Source: Streptococcus sp. bf_0095 (GTDB lineage Bacteria > Bacillota > Bacilli > Lactobacillales > Streptococcaceae). From it: 64,000 bases of DNA. Below are positions 37,632-47,505 of the stretch, piece by piece. Position numbers and translations under genes: made by a program. Each line of letters opens with the position of its first letter. Position 1 is the first letter of the stretch. The notes beneath the pieces are model-generated. The model had not been told where the DNA came from, did no database searches, and was given only the letters and a program-made list of their open reading frames with translations. The stretch covers positions 1-64,000 of the forward strand of contig NZ_RCYU01000001.1 in assembly GCF_004166885.1 (NCBI RefSeq), read 5' to 3'.

Positions 37632-38630
37632 ATGAAAGTTTTACTGTATCTTGAAGGAAAATCCGTTTTACAAAAATCAGGGATCGGTCGTGCCCTCCAA
37701 CATCAGATGCATGCCTTGGATTTGGCTGGGATTCCCTATACGACAGATATTTTAGGAGATTATGATGTGGTCCATATTAATACCTATGGTCCTCGGAGTT
37801 TGTTACTCTTACATGCTGCCAAACGTCGGGGGAAAAAGGTCATTATGCATGGGCATTCCACACGGGAAGATTTCCAAAATTCATTTATCGGGTCCAATTT
37901 GTTTGCTTCCTTATTTGGCAAATACTTGGCTCACATGTATAAAAAAGCCGATTTTATTATTACCCCTTCGGAGTATTCTAAGCAGCTGATTCAATCCTAC
38001 GGGGTCAAGACTCCTATTGTCGCTGTTTCCAATGGGATCGATTTGTCTAAATATAAAAAAGATCCTAAAAAAGAAGAGGTTTTTCGGAAGCACTTTAATA
38101 TCCAAGAAGGAGAGAAGGTCGTTCTATGTGCGGGTCTCTACTTTAGACGAAAAGGGATTGAAGACTTTGTAGAAGTTGCTCGTCGGATGCCAGATGTCCG
38201 CTTTATTTGGTTGGGATCGATTAATAAATGGTTGATCCCTCGCGCTATTCGTCGTTTGGTAGAGAAAGACCATCCGAGCAACGTGGAATTCCCTGGCTAT
38301 TTTAAAGGAGCTGTTTTCCAAGGGGCCATGACGGGTGCGGATGCCTTCTTCTTCCCATCTTACGAGGAAACGGAAGGGATTGTTGTCCTAGAGGCCTTAG
38401 CGGCTCACCAGCATGTCGTCCTCCGGGATATTCCAGTTTATCATGGTTGGGTGGACCAAGAGTCGGCAGAATTGTGTCATTCGGTGGATGAATTTGTGGA
38501 CTCTCTTGAAAAAGTCTTGTCTGGTCAAGTGGATAAGCGAGATGCGGGAGACCGGGTCGCTCAAAGTCGCTCAATTGATTTGGTAGCCGATCAACTAGTC
38601 AAAGCCTATCAGCAGGTATTGGAGATGTAA
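37632..38630 (+). CDS. cpoA: CpoA-type glycolipid glycosyltransferase (GT4)
   Basis: 332 aa. Matches my memory of pneumococcal CpoA from the first residues (MKVLLYLEGKSVLQKSGIG), an alpha-galactosyl transferase that makes galactosyl-glucosyl-diacylglycerol, the glycolipid linked to membrane properties and lipoteichoic-acid anchoring. GT-B/GT4 features: FRRKGIEDFVEVARR and the EETEGIVVLEAL C-terminal donor motif. One base separates it from the next gene. ATG 37632 is used because upstream in-frame codons lie inside the promoter. Confidence 0.9.
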   Translation: MKVLLYLEGKSVLQKSGIGRALQHQMHALDLAGIPYTTDILGDYDVVHINTYGPRSLLLLHAAKRRGKKVIMHGHSTREDFQNSFIGSNLFASLFGKYLAHMYKKADFIITPSEYSKQLIQSYGVKTPIVAVSNGIDLSKYKKDPKKEEVFRKHFNIQEGEKVVLCAGLYFRRKGIEDFVEVARRMPDVRFIWLGSINKWLIPRAIRRLVEKDHPSNVEFPGYFKGAVFQGAMTGADAFFFPSYEETEGIVVLEALAAHQHVVLRDIPVYHGWVDQESAELCHSVDEFVDSLEKVLSGQVDKRDAGDRVAQSRSIDLVADQLVKAYQQVLEM

Positions 38631-38631
38631 T

Positions 38632-39954
38632 ATGCGTATTGGATTATTTACAGATACTTATTTTCCGCAGGTATCGGGGGTTGCGACCAGTATTCGAACC
38701 CTAAAAACGGAATTGGAGAAGTTGGGACATACTGTTTTTATCTTTACGACGACGGATAAGGATGTCAACCGCTATGAGGACTGGCAAATTATCCGCATTC
38801 CAAGTATCCCTTTCTTTGCTTTTAAGGATCGGCGGATTGCTTATCGAGGGTTTACCAAGGCTTTGGCCATTGCCAAACAATACAAACTGGATATGATCCA
38901 TACACAGACAGAGTTTTCTTTAGGACTACTCGGAGTTTGGATTGCTAAGGAGCTTCGGATTCCAGTGATTCATACCTATCATACCCAGTATGAGGATTAT
39001 GTGCGTTATATTGCTAAGGGGATGGTTATCCGACCAAGTATGGTCAAATACATCGTCCGTGGTTATATGAATGACTTGGATGGGGTAATCTGTCCAAGTG
39101 AGATCGTCTATGACCTCTTGCTGAAATATAAGGTCAAGGCTGAAAAACGGATTATTCCAACAGGAATTGAGTTGGCAAAGTTTGAACGACCTGAAATCAC
39201 GCAAGTGGAGACGCAAGCCCTTCGTGAAAAATTAGGAATTCAAGAGGGTGAAACCATGCTCTTGAGCTTGTCACGGGTTTCTTATGAAAAAAATATCCAA
39301 GCAGTTATTGCGGCATTGCCTAAAGTGTTAGAAGAAAATGTGCATATTAAATTGATTGTGGCAGGAGATGGGCCTTATTTAGGGGATTTGAAAAAACAGG
39401 TGCAAAAATTAGGCATCGAACAGGCTGTGATCTTCACAGGGATGATTCCACCGAACGAAACAGCCCTTTACTATAAGGCGGCAGATTTCTTCATTTCTGC
39501 TTCAACGAGTGAGACGCAAGGTCTTACTTATCTGGAGAGCATCGCTAGTGGGACCCCCTTAATTGCTCAGAAAAATCCTTATTTAGATAATGTGATCAAT
39601 GATCGGATGTTCGGAATCTTGTATGACCAGGAAGAAGATTTGGCTGCAGCTATTTTAGAAGCGACCATAGCCACCCCAGAGAAGGATGAGGCTAAGTGGG
39701 AGGAGAAGCTGTATGAAATTTCTTCTACAAACTTTGGTCGCAGGGTCTATGAGTTCTATCTAGACGCCATTATTTCGAAAGATTTTTATAATGAGCGTCA
39801 TCCTGAGGAAAGTCGTACCAAACGGGTAACCAAGTCCATTGTGAAAATTCCACAAAAGGTCATCGCTATGCCAGTGAATGGGTCTGTGCGAATCATGAAG
39901 GGATCTTTTAAACAGGTCAAGAAAATTCGTCATATCACCAAGTTGTTGGATTAG
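38632..39954 (+). CDS. Alpha-monoglucosyldiacylglycerol synthase (GT4)
   Basis: 440 aa GT4 enzyme, opening MRIGLFTDTYFPQVSGVATS, with YEKNIQAVIAAL and the donor motif STSETQGLTYLESIASG. It resembles the pneumococcal glucosyltransferase adjacent to cpoA that adds the first glucose to diacylglycerol; CpoA then extends the product. Basic C-terminal ~60 residues may aid membrane association. Confidence 0.88.
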   Translation: MRIGLFTDTYFPQVSGVATSIRTLKTELEKLGHTVFIFTTTDKDVNRYEDWQIIRIPSIPFFAFKDRRIAYRGFTKALAIAKQYKLDMIHTQTEFSLGLLGVWIAKELRIPVIHTYHTQYEDYVRYIAKGMVIRPSMVKYIVRGYMNDLDGVICPSEIVYDLLLKYKVKAEKRIIPTGIELAKFERPEITQVETQALREKLGIQEGETMLLSLSRVSYEKNIQAVIAALPKVLEENVHIKLIVAGDGPYLGDLKKQVQKLGIEQAVIFTGMIPPNETALYYKAADFFISASTSETQGLTYLESIASGTPLIAQKNPYLDNVINDRMFGILYDQEEDLAAAILEATIATPEKDEAKWEEKLYEISSTNFGRRVYEFYLDAIISKDFYNERHPEESRTKRVTKSIVKIPQKVIAMPVNGSVRIMKGSFKQVKKIRHITKLLD

Positions 39955-39960
39955 CCTTTA

Positions 39961-40017
39961 TCCAATAAGCAAGGGGCCTAAAGAAGGGCTTCTTCCTTAT
40001 TGGATGGGAGTTTTTTT
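39961..40017 (+). terminator. Terminator of the glycolipid operon
   Basis: TCCAATAAG (39961-39969) / CTTATTGGA (39996-40004), followed by TGGGAG and TTTTTTT. Confidence 0.65.
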
Positions 40018-40020
40018 CTC

Positions 40021-40048
40021 TTGCAAAAATTTTCAATCGTGCTATAAT
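40021..40048 (+). promoter_or_regulatory. thrS promoter
   Basis: TTGCAA (40021-40026), 16-bp spacer with TGC before TATAAT (40043-40048). Confidence 0.75.
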
Positions 40049-40054
40049 ACTAGT

Positions 40055-40260
40055 CAGAGACATATCAAATCTAGGAAATCTGATAGAGAGCGCGTGGAGC
40101 TGGAAATCGCGTAGAGGATGGATTTGGGACTACTCGAGATACTTTTATGCAAACATAAAACGGTGGCCACGTTAGAGCCAATCAGAGGTGAGACTCTTTT
40201 TGAGTGTCATAAATGAAGGTGGAACCACGTTGCGACGTCCTTTTTGGATGTCGCTTTTTG
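40055..40260 (+). promoter_or_regulatory. T-box riboswitch controlling thrS
   Basis: A ~200-nt structured leader ends with the canonical T-box AAGGTGGAACCACG (40216-40229) and a terminator GCGACGTCC / GGATGTCGC plus TTTTT (40232-40259). Uncharged tRNA-Thr binding would favour the antiterminator. A Thr codon (ACT) occurs in the apical region near 40131-40133 as a possible specifier. Confidence 0.9.
40232..40259 (+). terminator. T-box terminator
   Basis: GCGACGTCC (40232-40240) / GGATGTCGC (40246-40254), one G-T, then TTTTT. Competes with the antiterminator that uses the T-box. Confidence 0.85.
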
Positions 40261-40339
40261 TTTTTCTTGATTTAAGACTACAAAATAAGGAAACACTTCT
40301 GTTTTAGAAATAATAGATAACCAATATAAGGAGAACATC

Positions 40340-42283
40340 ATGATTAAGATTACTTTCCCAGATGGCGCTGTTCGTGAATTCGAATCTGGCGTTACAACTT
40401 TTGAAATTGCTCAATCAATCAGCAATTCCCTAGCTAAAAAAGCTCTTGCTGGTAAATTTAACGGCAAACTCATCGATACGACTCGTGCGATCACTGAAGA
40501 TGGAAGCATTGAAATTGTGACACCTGATCACGAAGATGCCCTTCCAATCTTGCGCCACTCAGCAGCCCACTTGTTCGCTCAAGCTGCTCGTCGCCTTTTC
40601 CCAGACATCCACTTGGGTGTTGGGCCAGCGATTGAAGATGGTTTCTACTACGATACAGACAACCAAGCAGGTCAAATTTCTAACGAAGACCTTCCTCGTA
40701 TTGAAGAAGAAATGAAGAAAATCGTCAAAGAAAACTTCCCATCAATCCGTGAAGAAGTGACTAAAGACGAGGCGCGTGAAATCTTCAAGAACGACCCTTA
40801 CAAGTTGGAATTGATCGAAGAGCACTCTGAAGACGAAGGTGGCTTGACCATCTACCGTCAGGGTGAATATGTGGACCTCTGCCGTGGACCTCACGTCCCA
40901 TCAACTGGTCGTATCCAAATCTTCCACCTTCTCAATGTAGCTGGTGCTTACTGGCGTGGAAATAGCGACAATGCTATGATGCAACGGATCTATGGTACAG
41001 CTTGGTTTGACAAGAAAGAATTGAAAAACTACCTTCAAATGCGTGAAGAAGCCAAAGAACGTGACCACCGTAAACTTGGTAAAGAGCTTGACCTCTTCAT
41101 GATTTCTCAAGAAGTTGGCCAAGGACTTCCATTCTGGTTGCCAAATGGTGCGACTATTCGTCGTGAATTGGAACGCTACATCGTAGACAAAGAGTTGGCT
41201 TCTGGCTACCAACACGTCTACACTCCACCACTTGCTTCTGTAGAACTTTACAAGACTTCTGGTCACTGGGATCACTACCAAGAAGATATGTTCCCAACTA
41301 TGGATATGGGTGACGGTGAAGAATTTGTTCTTCGTCCAATGAACTGCCCGCACCACATCCAAGTATTCAAACATCATGTTCACTCTTACCGTGAGTTGCC
41401 AATCCGTATCGCTGAAATCGGTATGATGCACCGCTATGAGAAATCCGGTGCCCTCACAGGTCTTCAACGTGTACGTGAAATGTCTCTTAACGATGGTCAC
41501 CTCTTTGTGACTCCAGAACAAATCCAAGAAGAATTCCAACGTGCCCTTCAGTTGATTATCGATGTTTATGAAGACTTCAACTTGACTGAATACCGCTTCC
41601 GTCTCTCACTTCGTGACCCTCAAGATACTCACAAGTACTTTGACAACGATGAAATGTGGGAAAATGCCCAAACTATGCTTCGTGCAGCACTTGATGAAAT
41701 GGGCGTAGACTACTTTGAAGCAGAAGGGGAAGCTGCCTTCTACGGTCCAAAATTGGATATCCAGGTTAAGACAGCTCTTGGTAAAGAAGAAACTCTTTCT
41801 ACGATCCAGCTTGACTTCTTGCTTCCAGAACGCTTCGACCTTAAATACATCGGAGCTGATGGTGAAGAGCACCGTCCAGTGATGATCCACCGTGGGGTTA
41901 TTTCAACTATGGAACGCTTCACAGCTATCTTGATTGAGAACTACAAGGGTGCCTTCCCAACATGGCTAGCACCACACCAAGTAACCCTTATCCCAGTTTC
42001 TAATGAAAAACATGTGGACTACGCATGGGAAGTAGCGAAGAAACTTCGTGACCGTGGGGTTCGTGCCGATGTGGATGAACGCAATGAGAAAATGCAATTC
42101 AAGATCCGGGCTTCACAAACGCAAAAGATTCCTTACCAATTGATCGTTGGTGACAAGGAAATGGAAGAGAAGGCTGTAAACGTTCGCCGTTATGGTCAAA
42201 AAGAAACAGAAACTATGCCAGTAGATGCATTTGTAGAATTGATTCTTGCAGACATTGCAAACAAGTCTCGTGTAACAAACTAA
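40340..42283 (+). CDS. thrS: Threonyl-tRNA synthetase
   Basis: 647 aa, the full class II enzyme: N-terminal TGS domain (1-62), editing domain with [10 protein letters not shown] (about 73-82), catalytic core with motif 2 region ([34 protein letters not shown]) and C-terminal anticodon domain. AAGGAG precedes ATG 40340. Regulated by the T-box upstream. Confidence 0.97.
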   Translation: MIKITFPDGAVREFESGVTTFEIAQSISNSLAKKALAGKFNGKLIDTTRAITEDGSIEIVTPDHEDALPILRHSAAHLFAQAARRLFPDIHLGVGPAIEDGFYYDTDNQAGQISNEDLPRIEEEMKKIVKENFPSIREEVTKDEAREIFKNDPYKLELIEEHSEDEGGLTIYRQGEYVDLCRGPHVPSTGRIQIFHLLNVAGAYWRGNSDNAMMQRIYGTAWFDKKELKNYLQMREEAKERDHRKLGKELDLFMISQEVGQGLPFWLPNGATIRRELERYIVDKELASGYQHVYTPPLASVELYKTSGHWDHYQEDMFPTMDMGDGEEFVLRPMNCPHHIQVFKHHVHSYRELPIRIAEIGMMHRYEKSGALTGLQRVREMSLNDGHLFVTPEQIQEEFQRALQLIIDVYEDFNLTEYRFRLSLRDPQDTHKYFDNDEMWENAQTMLRAALDEMGVDYFEAEGEAAFYGPKLDIQVKTALGKEETLSTIQLDFLLPERFDLKYIGADGEEHRPVMIHRGVISTMERFTAILIENYKGAFPTWLAPHQVTLIPVSNEKHVDYAWEVAKKLRDRGVRADVDERNEKMQFKIRASQTQKIPYQLIVGDKEMEEKAVNVRRYGQKETETMPVDAFVELILADIANKSRVTN

Positions 42284-42294
42284 CAGATAGAAGA

Positions 42295-42471
42295 GAGTGG
42301 GACAGAAATCGGTAATTCGTTAGAATTCGATTTCGTCGTCCCACCTCCGTACAGTTGAGTAGGGCTGTAAAAGCTGATGAAATCAGCGTAGTAGAGCCCA
42401 CTCAACCACTGCGTCTTTCTCGACAATCCAAAAACAATTAAGAGGCTAGGACTTTTGTCCCAGCCTCTTTT
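42295..42471 (+). repeat. Dispersed ~177-bp structured repeat, direct copy 1
   Basis: Three stem-loops: GTGGGAC...GTCCCAC (42298-42343), GGGCT...AGCCC (42362-42400) and a terminator-like AAGAGGCTAGGAC...GTCCCAGCCTCTT. Ends with TTTT. Near-identical to 45537-45712 and, inverted, 37385-37561. Confidence 0.88.
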
Positions 42472-42604
42472 GTGGATTGAAAATAATTATTCAAGCGCTG
42501 TTTTAGTGACCTCTATGTTGTGATTATTATTTTTTCCATTGCATAACCTTTTTCTTTCTCTTTCTTTACAAATCAAAGTATAACTCCCATTTTTCAAAGA
42601 AATT

Positions 42605-42613
42605 TGCTATAAT
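42605..42613 (+). promoter_or_regulatory. Extended -10 promoter of vicRKX
   Basis: TGCTATAAT, about 50 bp before the vicR start. No good -35. Confidence 0.65.
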
Positions 42614-42664
42614 GAAAGGACAGAGATTTGAAGAAGCAAAGAAAAAATAGAAGTAGGTACATGT

Positions 42665-43366
42665 ATGAAGAAAATTCTTGTTGTAGATGATGAAAAGCCG
42701 ATTTCGGATATTATAAAATTCAATATGGCCAAAGAAGGCTATGAAGTCTTGACTGCCTTCGATGGGAAAGAAGCACTGGCTGTTTTCGAAGCTGAGAACC
42801 CAGATATTTTGATCTTGGACCTCATGCTTCCTGAAATTGATGGTTTGGAAGTAGCACGTACCATTCGAAAGACCAGTAATGTGCCGATTATTGTCTTATC
42901 TGCTAAGGATACAGAATTTGATAAGGTCATCGGTCTTGAAATTGGGGCGGATGACTATGTGACCAAGCCATTCTCAAATCGTGAGCTTCAAGCTCGCGTA
43001 AAAGCTTTGTTGCGTCGGACAGAACTAACGGTAGAATCACAAACAGAGTCTACATCAGATTCAGAGATTGTGATTGGGGATTTGAAAATCATTCCGGATG
43101 CCTTCCTTGCTCAGAAAAAGGGCAAAGAGCTTGAGTTGACCCATCGCGAATTTGAGTTGCTCTATCACTTGGCAACTCATGTAGGCCAAGTCATGACTCG
43201 TGAGCATTTGCTGGAAACAGTCTGGGGCTACGATTATTTTGGTGATGTTCGGACAGTGGACGTAACGATTCGACGTTTGCGTGAAAAAATCGAAGATATT
43301 CCTGGCCGTCCAGAGTATATTTTAACGCGCCGTGGTGTCGGTTACTATATGAGAAATAATGATTAA
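42665..43366 (+). CDS. vicR: Response regulator VicR (WalR)
   Basis: 233-aa OmpR-type regulator, the essential Firmicute regulator of wall metabolism. Receiver domain with acidic pocket DDE (8-10) and phospho-acceptor Asp52 (LILDLMLPE), switch residues and K in VTKPF; C-terminal winged helix with [15 protein letters not shown]. vicK starts inside its end. Confidence 0.96.
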   Translation: MKKILVVDDEKPISDIIKFNMAKEGYEVLTAFDGKEALAVFEAENPDILILDLMLPEIDGLEVARTIRKTSNVPIIVLSAKDTEFDKVIGLEIGADDYVTKPFSNRELQARVKALLRRTELTVESQTESTSDSEIVIGDLKIIPDAFLAQKKGKELELTHREFELLYHLATHVGQVMTREHLLETVWGYDYFGDVRTVDVTIRRLREKIEDIPGRPEYILTRRGVGYYMRNND

Positions 43367-44705
43367 TCACATCAAAGAAGTCATGACCTCTTATAATTTT
43401 GTTTTTATTTTAATCACTCTTGGATTCATTATCGTGGTAGCCTTACTGATCCTAGAAAATCGTCGGGATAACATGAAGCTACGCTTGTTGAATGATAAAA
43501 TTAAGAGTTTGATTGCTGGAGAGTATTCGGATATCATTGATTTACAAGGGGGTCCTGAATTAACAGAGATTTCCAACAGTATCAATGATTTATCTGAAGT
43601 GATTCGTTTGACGCATGAAAATCTGGAACAAGAAACCAAGCGCTTGACCAGTATTCTTTCCTATATGACAGATGGGGTCTTAGCGACCAATCGTCGGGGA
43701 CAGATTATTTTGGTCAATGAAATGGCTGCCAAACAACTCAATGTCGTGGTCGAAGAGGTCATGAATATCAGTATTCTAGATCTGCTTGGCATTAGTGAAG
43801 AGTATGAACTGCGTGACTTGATTACCAATGTTCCAGAATTGACGATCGATTCGCAGGATGAAAATGGGGAGTACATCTCTTTACGGGTTCGCTTCGCTTT
43901 GATTCGGAGAGAGTCTGGTTTTATTTCTGGTCTGGTTGCCGTCTTGCATGACACAACCGAACAGGACAAGGAAGAGCGGGAACGTCGTTTATTCGTATCC
44001 AACGTTAGTCATGAACTCCGAACACCGCTGACCAGTGTGAAATCCTACCTGGAAGCCTTGGATGACGGAGCCATTTCGGAGCCAGTTGCACCGGAATTTG
44101 TCAAAGTATCTTTGACAGAGACCAACCGGATGATGCGGATGGTGACGGATTTATTGAGTCTTTCACGGATCGATAATGAAACCAGTCAATTGGATGTTGA
44201 ATTGACCAACTTTACAGCCTTTATCACCTTCATTTTGAACCGCTTTGATAAGATGAAGAACCAGGCTGGCGAGAAGAAATATGATATTGTTCGTGATTAT
44301 CCTATTTCTCCTGTCTGGGTTGAAATTGATACAGACAAGATGACACAGGTCTTAGACAATATCTTAAATAACGCTATCAAATATTCCCCAGATGGTGGGG
44401 AAATTCGTGTGGGGATGAAAACAACAGATGCCCAGTTGATTATCTCGATTTCGGATGAGGGCTTAGGCATTCCTAAAAAGGACCTCCCACGAATTTTTGA
44501 CCGCTTTTATCGCGTGGATAAGGCACGTAGTCGCGCCCAAGGTGGGACTGGTTTAGGACTGGCCATTGCCAAGGAAATTATCAAGCAACACAAAGGATTT
44601 ATTTGGGCCAAGAGTGAATATGGAAAAGGTTCTACTTTCACGATTGTCCTACCATATGACAAAGATGCTATCCTGGATGATGGATGGGATAATGAGGATG
44701 AATAA
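43359..44705 (+). CDS. vicK: Sensor histidine kinase VicK (WalK)
   Basis: 448 aa. One N-terminal membrane helix (about 12-32), HAMP, PAS (about 90-200), then the dimerization helix with [11 protein letters not shown] (phospho-His about 218) and ATPase boxes [19 protein letters not shown] and GGTGLGLAI. The single-span form without an extracellular domain is characteristic of streptococci. Coupled to vicR by overlap. Confidence 0.96.
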   Translation: MINHIKEVMTSYNFVFILITLGFIIVVALLILENRRDNMKLRLLNDKIKSLIAGEYSDIIDLQGGPELTEISNSINDLSEVIRLTHENLEQETKRLTSILSYMTDGVLATNRRGQIILVNEMAAKQLNVVVEEVMNISILDLLGISEEYELRDLITNVPELTIDSQDENGEYISLRVRFALIRRESGFISGLVAVLHDTTEQDKEERERRLFVSNVSHELRTPLTSVKSYLEALDDGAISEPVAPEFVKVSLTETNRMMRMVTDLLSLSRIDNETSQLDVELTNFTAFITFILNRFDKMKNQAGEKKYDIVRDYPISPVWVEIDTDKMTQVLDNILNNAIKYSPDGGEIRVGMKTTDAQLIISISDEGLGIPKKDLPRIFDRFYRVDKARSRAQGGTGLGLAIAKEIIKQHKGFIWAKSEYGKGSTFTIVLPYDKDAILDDGWDNEDE

Positions 44706-44713
44706 GAAAACTA

Positions 44714-45523
44714 ATGGATGAAAAAGGGTTTAAGTATAGTATTTTAGCTTCAGGATCGAGTGGTAATTCATTTTACCTAGAGACACCTAAGAAAAAAATT
44801 CTAGTAGATGCAGGCTTGTCCGGGAAGAAGATTACAGGTTTGCTTGCAGAAATTGATCGCAAACCCGAAGATCTTGACGCTATATTGATTACACATGAAC
44901 ATTCGGATCACATTCATGGTGTTGGTGTACTAGCTCGTAAATACGGGATGGACCTATACGCCAATGAAGCTACATGGAAGGCCATGGAGGGAAGCAAGTA
45001 CCTTGGGAAGGTCGATGACTCCCAGAAACATCTTTTTGAAATGGGCAAGACCTTAACCTTCGGGGATTTGGATGTGGAAAGTTTTGGTGTCAGTCATGAT
45101 GCTGCAGCTCCCCAGTTCTATCGGTTCATGAAGGATGGCAAGAGTTTTGTCATGCTGACGGATACAGGTTATGTCAGTGATCGAATGGCAGGGATTGTTG
45201 AAAATGCAGATGGCTATTTGATCGAGTCCAACCACGATGTGGAAATCCTACGAGCTGGCTCTTATGCTTGGCGATTAAAGCAGCGGATTTTATCTGATTT
45301 GGGCCACCTCTCTAATGAAGATGGTGCAGATGCCATGATTCGGACTCTAGGCAATAAGACCAAAAAGATTTATCTGGGCCACTTATCGAAGGAAAACAAT
45401 ATCAAGGAATTAGCCCATATGACCATGGTTAATCAACTGGCTCGAGCAGATCTAGCAGTGGGGCATGATTTTGACGTCTTGGATACATCTCCAGATACAG
45501 CGACTCCATTAGTAGATATCTAG
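44714..45523 (+). CDS. vicX: VicX (YycJ), metallo-beta-lactamase fold protein
   Basis: 269 aa with the dinuclear metal motif THEHSDHIHG (about 60-69) and later SHDAAAP, DTGYVS and GHLS. Third gene of the vicRKX operon; YycJ-family members are exonuclease-like and affect competence and oxidative stress in streptococci. The operon ends at a copy of the dispersed repeat. Confidence 0.94.
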   Translation: MDEKGFKYSILASGSSGNSFYLETPKKKILVDAGLSGKKITGLLAEIDRKPEDLDAILITHEHSDHIHGVGVLARKYGMDLYANEATWKAMEGSKYLGKVDDSQKHLFEMGKTLTFGDLDVESFGVSHDAAAPQFYRFMKDGKSFVMLTDTGYVSDRMAGIVENADGYLIESNHDVEILRAGSYAWRLKQRILSDLGHLSNEDGADAMIRTLGNKTKKIYLGHLSKENNIKELAHMTMVNQLARADLAVGHDFDVLDTSPDTATPLVDI

Positions 45524-45536
45524 ATGATTAAAAAGA

Positions 45537-45712
45537 GAGTGGGACAGAAATCGGTAATTCGTTAGAATTCGATTTCGTCGTCCCACCTCCGCACAGTTGA
45601 GTAGGGCTGTAAAGCTGATGAAATCAGCGTAGTAGAGCCCACTCAACCACTGCGTCTTGCTCGACAATCCAAAGACAATTGAGAGGCTAGGAGTTTTGTC
45701 TCAGCCTCTTTT
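45537..45712 (+). repeat. Dispersed ~177-bp structured repeat, direct copy 2
   Basis: Near-identical to 42295-42471, again directly after an operon and ending with a GAGGCTAGG...CTCAGCCTC terminator-like stem. It overlaps the start of a spurious upstream extension of the DUF454 frame. Confidence 0.88.
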
Positions 45713-45761
45713 AGGTCAGTATTGTAGGCTTGAAATGAGTGGAAGGATAGGAGCAGTTAGT

Positions 45762-46124
45762 TTGAAATATGTATATATAGCAGTAGGGTTTATTTCCTTA
45801 GGATTAGGGATTATTGGGATTCCATTACCTATTTTACCAACGACCCCATTTCTTTTATTAGCTATGGCTTGTTTTGCCAAGAGTTCTCAACGCTTTGAAA
45901 AATGGTTGCATGGGACCAAGCTGTACCAAACTTATGTTGCAGATTATCGGGAAACAAAATCGATCTCCAAGAAGCGGAAAAAACGAATTATTTTACAAAT
46001 TTATCTTTTGATGGGGATTTCCATTTACCTGGCTCCACTCTGGTTTGTTAAATTAGGTCTAGTGGGATTAACTATTTTTATAAGCTATTATTTGTTCAAA
46101 GTGATTCCGGATAAAGAAGAATGA
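45762..46124 (+). CDS. DUF454 (YbaN-like) membrane protein
   Basis: 120 aa with hydrophobic N-terminal helices (VAGFISLGLGIIGIPLPILPTTPFLLLA region, family core IPLPILPTTPFLLL), then CFAKSS, FEKWLHGTKLYQTYVADY, and two more helices. Function unknown. I use TTG 45762, preceded by GGATAGGAG, since the family N-terminus begins here and the longer frame runs back into the dispersed repeat. Confidence 0.75.
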   Translation: MKYVYIAVGFISLGLGIIGIPLPILPTTPFLLLAMACFAKSSQRFEKWLHGTKLYQTYVADYRETKSISKKRKKRIILQIYLLMGISIYLAPLWFVKLGLVGLTIFISYYLFKVIPDKEE

Positions 46125-46172
46125 TATAAGGAAAGAATAGGTCCTAAATCCTATCTTGAAAACAAGGGAAAG

Positions 46173-46195
46173 GAGTGCGATACGCACTCTTTTTT
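46173..46195 (+). terminator. Terminator at the host-prophage boundary
   Basis: GAGTGCG (46173-46179) / CGCACTC (46183-46189), then TTTTTT. Confidence 0.9.
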
Positions 46196-46254
46196 GGTAT
46201 AAACAAGTCAACCTTACAGCCACAAGGGTTTGAATAGGTTGAATACGAGATTGA

Positions 46255-47382
46255 CTACGACATAAAATTTACAAATTTTTCAACAACGTTATAGCGCTGA
46301 TTGTCGTTTATGTGCGTGTATAGATCAAGCGTTGTTTGAATGTTATTATGGCCTAATCGGTCTGATATCTCTTTAGGTTGGATACCAGATTCAAACAATA
46401 AGCTAGCGTGTGTATGCCGTAACCCGTGGGGGGTGATAGGTTTTAAATTGTATTTCTTGATAAATTTTCTAAGTTTTTTTGAAAATTCATTAGGCACAAA
46501 CATAGTACAGCATGAGTTTGTAAAAATTAAATTTTCACCTTGTAAAAATGATACGCCATTTTTAAAGTATTGCTTTTTTTGTTCCAGCTTCCAACTCTTT
46601 AAAACGCTGATAGTATAATCGTCAATAGGTATAATACGCTTACTTGCTTTTGTTTTTGGGGTTTGTAAAACTTGTTTTCCGTCAACGTAAGCGGTGGTAC
46701 GACTTACTGATAAAATCTTTTCTTCGAAATTAATATCAGACCATTTAAGGGCTAGTGCTTCACCACGCCTTAAACCCGTATAAGCTATTGTGTGCAGAAG
46801 GGTATAAAATAGCGCACTCTCTTTTTTTGCCAAGTTTAGAAAAGCGTTTAACTCTTCTTTAGTGTAACAGTTGTCTTTCTTTTCTACTTCTTTAGATTTC
46901 GGTTTGATTATTTTATCAATCGGGTTACTTTTGATAATATCTAACATTACAGCATACTTTAAAATACGATTGATAATCGAAGCATAATTGGCATACATGG
47001 AGTATTTTTGACTTAATTTAATAAACAATGATTGGCAAAATATGACTGTTATTTTGTCTATGTTCATTCCTTCAAAATATTCAGCTATCATATAATCAAG
47101 TTTTTGTTTCGTATTGAAAGCAGTAGAAGCCTTGACGGTGGTTTTGTAATTTTCAAACCACAGATCCGCTACTTCTTTAAAGGTCTTTTCAGACTGGCTT
47201 GAAGAAAGCCCATTTTCTTCCACATTAAGCAATAAATTTCTTTCCGCTTGTTTGGCTTCCTTGATGGTTTTAAACCCCCGGCGCGTGGTCCTTCTCTCTT
47301 TTCCAGTCAAAGGATCTACGCCTAAATAAGTTTGGAATAAGTAACGGGTTTCCCCATTCTTCATAGTGTATTTTTTAATCAT
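46255..47382 (-). CDS. Phage tyrosine recombinase (integrase)
   Basis: 375 aa. N-terminal AP2-like arm-binding domain, SAM-like core-binding domain (about 65-165) and catalytic domain with Arg205 (TGLRRGEA), His319-x-x-Arg322 (HGLRH), His345 (LGH) and nucleophile Tyr355 (DLYTH). All catalytic residues are present, so the integrase looks functional. It lies next to the host junction and reads toward it. Confidence 0.96.
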   Translation of the reverse strand: MIKKYTMKNGETRYLFQTYLGVDPLTGKERRTTRRGFKTIKEAKQAERNLLLNVEENGLSSSQSEKTFKEVADLWFENYKTTVKASTAFNTKQKLDYMIAEYFEGMNIDKITVIFCQSLFIKLSQKYSMYANYASIINRILKYAVMLDIIKSNPIDKIIKPKSKEVEKKDNCYTKEELNAFLNLAKKESALFYTLLHTIAYTGLRRGEALALKWSDINFEEKILSVSRTTAYVDGKQVLQTPKTKASKRIIPIDDYTISVLKSWKLEQKKQYFKNGVSFLQGENLIFTNSCCTMFVPNEFSKKLRKFIKKYNLKPITPHGLRHTHASLLFESGIQPKEISDRLGHNNIQTTLDLYTHINDNQRYNVVEKFVNFMS

Positions 47383-47401
47383 GTCTTTCCTTTCTTTTGA
47401 T

Positions 47402-47421
47402 AGCTTGCCCGCATAGTTGAG
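47402..47421 (+). repeat. 20-bp direct repeat, copy 1
   Basis: AGCTTGCCCGCATAGTTGAG, identical to 49717-49736. It lies 20 bp upstream of the integrase start. Similarity continues weakly into GTGAAxG. Confidence 0.8.
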
Positions 47422-47438
47422 AAAGTGAAAGAAAAATG

Positions 47439-47465
47439 TTAAAATACAAGTGTAATTTTTTTCAT
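47439..47465 (-). CDS. Possible 8-codon ORF upstream of the integrase
   Basis: Minus strand: GGAAGGAAGGAC-ATG reading MKKITLVF, then TAA, 57 bp before the integrase start. The ribosome binding site is strong for such a short frame. Could be a leader or chance. Confidence 0.25.
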   Translation of the reverse strand: MKKITLVF

Positions 47466-47505
47466 GTCCTTCCTTCCTAGCTTGCCAAAGGCCGGGAAGG
47501 TTTTT

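Noticed and set aside
40901-41539. Minus-strand 212-aa frame inside thrS
   Set aside because: Fully contained in a strongly conserved gene; no ribosome binding site and no recognisable protein features.
46196-46254. Precise attL core
   Set aside because: The partner site lies outside the window, so any core would be a guess.
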